From Bacteroidales bacterium (GTDB lineage Bacteria; Bacteroidota; Bacteroidia; Bacteroidales; UBA932): 7,793 bases of DNA. The notes beneath the pieces are model-generated. The model made no database searches. It had not been told where the DNA came from and was given only the letters and a program-made list of their open reading frames with translations. Of this stretch, positions 5,727-7,793 are shown in pieces; position 1 is the stretch's first letter, and the number at the start of each line of letters is the position of its first letter. The stretch covers positions 1 to 7,793 of the forward strand of contig JAAXVX010000060.1 of assembly GCA_013335275.1 (NCBI GenBank). Direction: 5' to 3'. The translations under genes and the position numbers were made by a program.

Positions 5727-7177
5727 TGTGGAATAATTGTAGATTTAAACACGTCCTTTTTTGCCTTAAGATCTTTCATATCAAGTCCTATGTATTCCTG
5801 AGCCTTCTCTTTTGTGGAGATATCGGGCATGGGAACATCTCCTTTTACACCAAGAGACGCCAGTACTTTTTGAACTTCAAGCTGAGCCTGATAGCTTTTA
5901 TCAAGCGCGTGTGCCATTATTCGCTGAGTCTCCACCGGCGCATGAAAGGATGCTCCGTGAGAAGCAACTGCAAAATCCCATCTCCACTGGGCAGCCCTCA
6001 GCAGTTTGAGAACCGGTTCCATTTGTTTTTCGTTTGCTCCGTTATCCCAGGCATACTTTGCTTCAACATGTGCCTTAACCAGTTCTTTCTCAACCCGGTC
6101 TCTTATTTCAAGAAGCTTATCCTGATATTCATAGACATATTTCATCAGGTTTTCTTTTGTATCGCGATGGCAGCTAAGACAGGTTCTGTCTATGTTAAGC
6201 AGAGGAGACACGAGCTGGTGATCGCTGTATTTAATTGCTCCGTCTGTTTTATAAGGCATGTGGCAGTCTGCGCAAGAGAGCCCCCGCTGAGCGTGAGGGC
6301 CAAGTTTAAACAATTCATAATCGGGGTGCTGTGCCTTTAACATTGGTGCCTTGCTGATCGAATGCGTCCAGTCCGAGAACCCGGCCTCGTCGTAGTATTC
6401 CTCAATGTTTTCAACAGTCATTCCCTTGTCCCATGGGAATGTGAGATATTTATTATCCCCTTTGAAATAATATTCAACATGGCACTGGGCACACGCCAGT
6501 GAACGCAGGTCCTGTATTGAAGACTTCCCTACATCTTTGCCCATGCGGGTAAATGCCTCAGCCAACGCAGGCCTGGAAATGCTTACATTCATGTTCTCCG
6601 GATTGTGGCAATCTGCACAGCCTATGGGGTTGACTATTTCCGAACCCATGCCACCCCATTTTTTTGCATAAAAGTTTTCGATGCCAATTTCGGACATCAT
6701 CCGGGGCACATCCGGGCTCTTGCATGTCCAGCAGGTTGCCGGCTGAGGGCCCTCATCATCGGTCATTGGTGCTCCGGTGCGAAGCGAATTTCTAATGTCG
6801 TCAATTGCGTGAAAATGGCCGCGGGGCGATGTATACTCTTTGGAAAATGCATACCCGGCCCATAAAACAACCATCTCCGGCCTCGCCGCCAGAACATCTT
6901 TCACAACATTTCCATTGTGTTTGCTTTCGAACGTTGTGTCTGCCGTTTTTTGCCAGGTTTCGTATTCCCTTGGGTAATTCTCTCCCCATATTTCATTTCT
7001 TGCCTCTATGCCTTTAATTTCGACCCTCTTGTTGTTGAAAAGAGTGGCAATTTCTGCCCGTCTTTCGTTTACCGATGCAGCCAGAAGGCCAAGTAGAAAA
7101 ACAACTACTATTGTACCTCCAAAGAGAACCCACATTAGCAGTCCTCTGTTTTTTTCAATAAACAGTTTAAGTTTCAT
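5687..7177 (-). CDS. nrfA: cytochrome c nitrite reductase, catalytic pentaheme subunit
   Basis: Reduces nitrite to ammonium with six electrons outside the cytoplasmic membrane. The 496 residues carry five haem sites: the active-site CWTCK (149-153), then CADCH (187-191), CAQCH (229-233), CADCH (302-306) and CLSCH (333-337). The CxxCK site with lysine as haem ligand is diagnostic of NrfA. Other active-site and calcium-site residues fit the family: LRTGAP just before haem 1 (probably the catalytic Arg133), Glu235-Tyr236 in QCHVEYYF, and Lys281, Gln283 and His284 in the KAQH motif. An N-terminal hydrophobic segment (about 13-34) is either a signal peptide or a membrane anchor; AAS before Val36 could be a cleavage site. 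It starts 10 nt after nrfH and overlaps resB by 40 nt. The gene appears complete. Confidence 0.97.
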   Translation of the reverse strand: MKLKLFIEKNRGLLMWVLFGGTIVVVFLLGLLAASVNERRAEIATLFNNKRVEIKGIEARNEIWGENYPREYETWQKTADTTFESKHNGNVVKDVLAARPEMVVLWAGYAFSKEYTSPRGHFHAIDDIRNSLRTGAPMTDDEGPQPATCWTCKSPDVPRMMSEIGIENFYAKKWGGMGSEIVNPIGCADCHNPENMNVSISRPALAEAFTRMGKDVGKSSIQDLRSLACAQCHVEYYFKGDNKYLTFPWDKGMTVENIEEYYDEAGFSDWTHSISKAPMLKAQHPDYELFKLGPHAQRGLSCADCHMPYKTDGAIKYSDHQLVSPLLNIDRTCLSCHRDTKENLMKYVYEYQDKLLEIRDRVEKELVKAHVEAKYAWDNGANEKQMEPVLKLLRAAQWRWDFAVASHGASFHAPVETQRIMAHALDKSYQAQLEVQKVLASLGVKGDVPMPDISTKEKAQEYIGLDMKDLKAKKDVFKSTIIPQWIEKAKAGKKLL

Positions 7178-7187
7178 AGGATATCGT

Positions 7188-7754
7188 TTATTTCATAATT
7201 TCTTTCAACCATTTGGGAACTGCGGAATTTGGCAATGGAACTATTGCATTCGGGCTCATTGCGAGGTTTGAGATTCTTCCGTGAGGAACCTCCCTGTGGC
7301 AATCCCAGCAAGCCTTTCCTCCGCCATCTTTCGTTTGTGCATATCCAATCATGCCTGTCTTTACAAATTCGGTATTTAGCTGTGTATGGCAACGGATACA
7401 ATTGTCCATAATAACCTCGTAACTGGCGTCCCTGGGACGCAATACCTGAGGCTCCATCCGGAGAGTGAAAACAGATGCATGGAACAGACCGTCTTTTGCC
7501 TTGAAAAGATATTTATTTGCAACATTATTGTGCGGGACATGACACTCGTTGCAGTTTGTCCATGGCTGGTGAGAACTCTTTTGCCATGACTGAAAGTAAG
7601 GTGCCATTATATGACAATTTACACAGGCCGAAGGGTCGTCCGAGAGGTAAGAAGTCATTCGGGATATGTAAATAAGATATGCTAAAGAGCCTACTGCCGC
7701 GCCAAGCAGTATGATCGTAGGGACAACAAGTTGCTTTGGAAATTTGTACAACAT
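7188..7754 (-). CDS. nrfH: NrfH, membrane-anchored tetraheme quinol dehydrogenase subunit of nitrite reductase
   Basis: NapC/NirT-family cytochrome that takes electrons from menaquinol and passes them to NrfA. The 188 residues have one N-terminal membrane helix (about 9-30) and four haem sites: CVNCH (44-48), CNECH (68-72), CIRCH (119-123) and CWDCH (149-153). The first site continues as CVNCHIM, the CxxCHxM pattern in which Met50 is expected to ligate haem 1, as known for Desulfovibrio NrfH. Length and haem count fit NrfH rather than longer NapC relatives, and the adjacent nrfA settles the assignment. It is the first gene of the nrf set, starting 39 nt from the right edge. A weak AGG lies 7 nt before ATG 7754. 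Confidence 0.95.
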   Translation of the reverse strand: MLYKFPKQLVVPTIILLGAAVGSLAYLIYISRMTSYLSDDPSACVNCHIMAPYFQSWQKSSHQPWTNCNECHVPHNNVANKYLFKAKDGLFHASVFTLRMEPQVLRPRDASYEVIMDNCIRCHTQLNTEFVKTGMIGYAQTKDGGGKACWDCHREVPHGRISNLAMSPNAIVPLPNSAVPKWLKEIMK

Positions 7755-7765
7755 AAAATTACCTT

Positions 7766-7779
7766 TTGATCCTTAACAA
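7766..7779 (-). promoter_or_regulatory. possible FNR/CRP-family binding site before nrfH
   Basis: TTGTTAAGGATCAA matches the FNR consensus TTGAT-N4-ATCAA at 9 of 10 fixed bases. It overlaps the end of the -7 box. FNR-type control of nrf genes is known in other phyla. Its position at the start site would suit repression more than activation, and a chance match in AT-rich DNA is possible. Confidence 0.35.
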
Positions 7780-7784
7780 AGATA
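7777..7784 (-). promoter_or_regulatory. -7 box of a probable nrf promoter
   Basis: TATCTTTG on the minus strand matches the Bacteroidota TAnnTTTG consensus and lies 22 nt before the nrfH start codon. The -33 element would fall beyond the right edge, so only half of the promoter can be seen. Confidence 0.55.
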
Positions 7785-7793
7785 AAAAGATAT

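Noticed and set aside
5726..6340. 204-codon open frame on the plus strand opposite nrfA
   Set aside because: It lies wholly antisense to nrfA, whose haem motifs fix the coding strand. Its translation shows no family resemblance and is rich in Cys, Phe and His, as expected from reversed haem-motif codons.
6801..6989. Minus-strand 62-codon frame inside nrfA
   Set aside because: An alternate frame of the nrfA coding region; the NrfA frame carries the conserved sequence.
7174..7401. Minus-strand 75-codon frame inside nrfH
   Set aside because: Out of frame with the third and fourth haem motifs of NrfH, which continue intact past it.

Overview
All genes in this window read on the minus strand, so transcription runs from the right edge to the left. 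Two blocks are present: a nitrite-ammonification gene set (nrfH-nrfA-resB-ccsA, about 7754 to 3832) and the start of a histidine biosynthesis operon (leader peptide, attenuator, hisG, hisD and a hisC-hisB fusion, 3826 to beyond base 1). The source looks like a member of Bacteroidota, probably Bacteroidales. The grounds are promoter boxes of the form TAnnTTTG upstream of both blocks, the his gene order G-D-C-B, poor Shine-Dalgarno sequences at most starts, and an nrfHA pair followed by separate resB and ccsA genes. No 16S or other direct taxonomic marker is present, so this placement is an inference.

Right block: NrfH is a membrane-anchored tetraheme quinol dehydrogenase with a CxxCHxM first heme site. 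NrfA is the pentaheme nitrite reductase with the diagnostic CxxCK active-site heme motif. ResB (CcsB) and CcsA form a system II cytochrome c haem lyase, encoded as two proteins rather than as the fused NrfI/CcsBA form. Together they should oxidise menaquinol and reduce nitrite to ammonium outside the cytoplasmic membrane, with the maturation machinery encoded in the same transcript. The promoter region is cut by the right edge; it shows a TAnnTTTG box and an overlapping FNR/CRP-like dyad.

Middle (3614-3831): this apparently gene-free stretch holds a promoter, a 29-codon leader peptide with four consecutive His codons, and a strong intrinsic terminator 12 nt before hisG. A copy of the terminator's 3' arm sits inside the leader and can form an antiterminator. 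This is the layout of ribosome-mediated transcription attenuation by histidine.

Left block: hisG (long, feedback-regulated type) and hisD overlap by one base, and hisD overlaps the next gene by 11 bases. That next gene encodes a histidinol-phosphate aminotransferase (HisC) joined in frame to imidazoleglycerol-phosphate dehydratase (HisB). The HAD histidinol-phosphatase domain that normally precedes the dehydratase in Bacteroidota-type HisB is absent. The gene runs off the left edge.

No tRNA, rRNA, CRISPR, insertion sequence or phage feature was seen. The best candidates for further study are the his attenuator and the HisC-HisB fusion.
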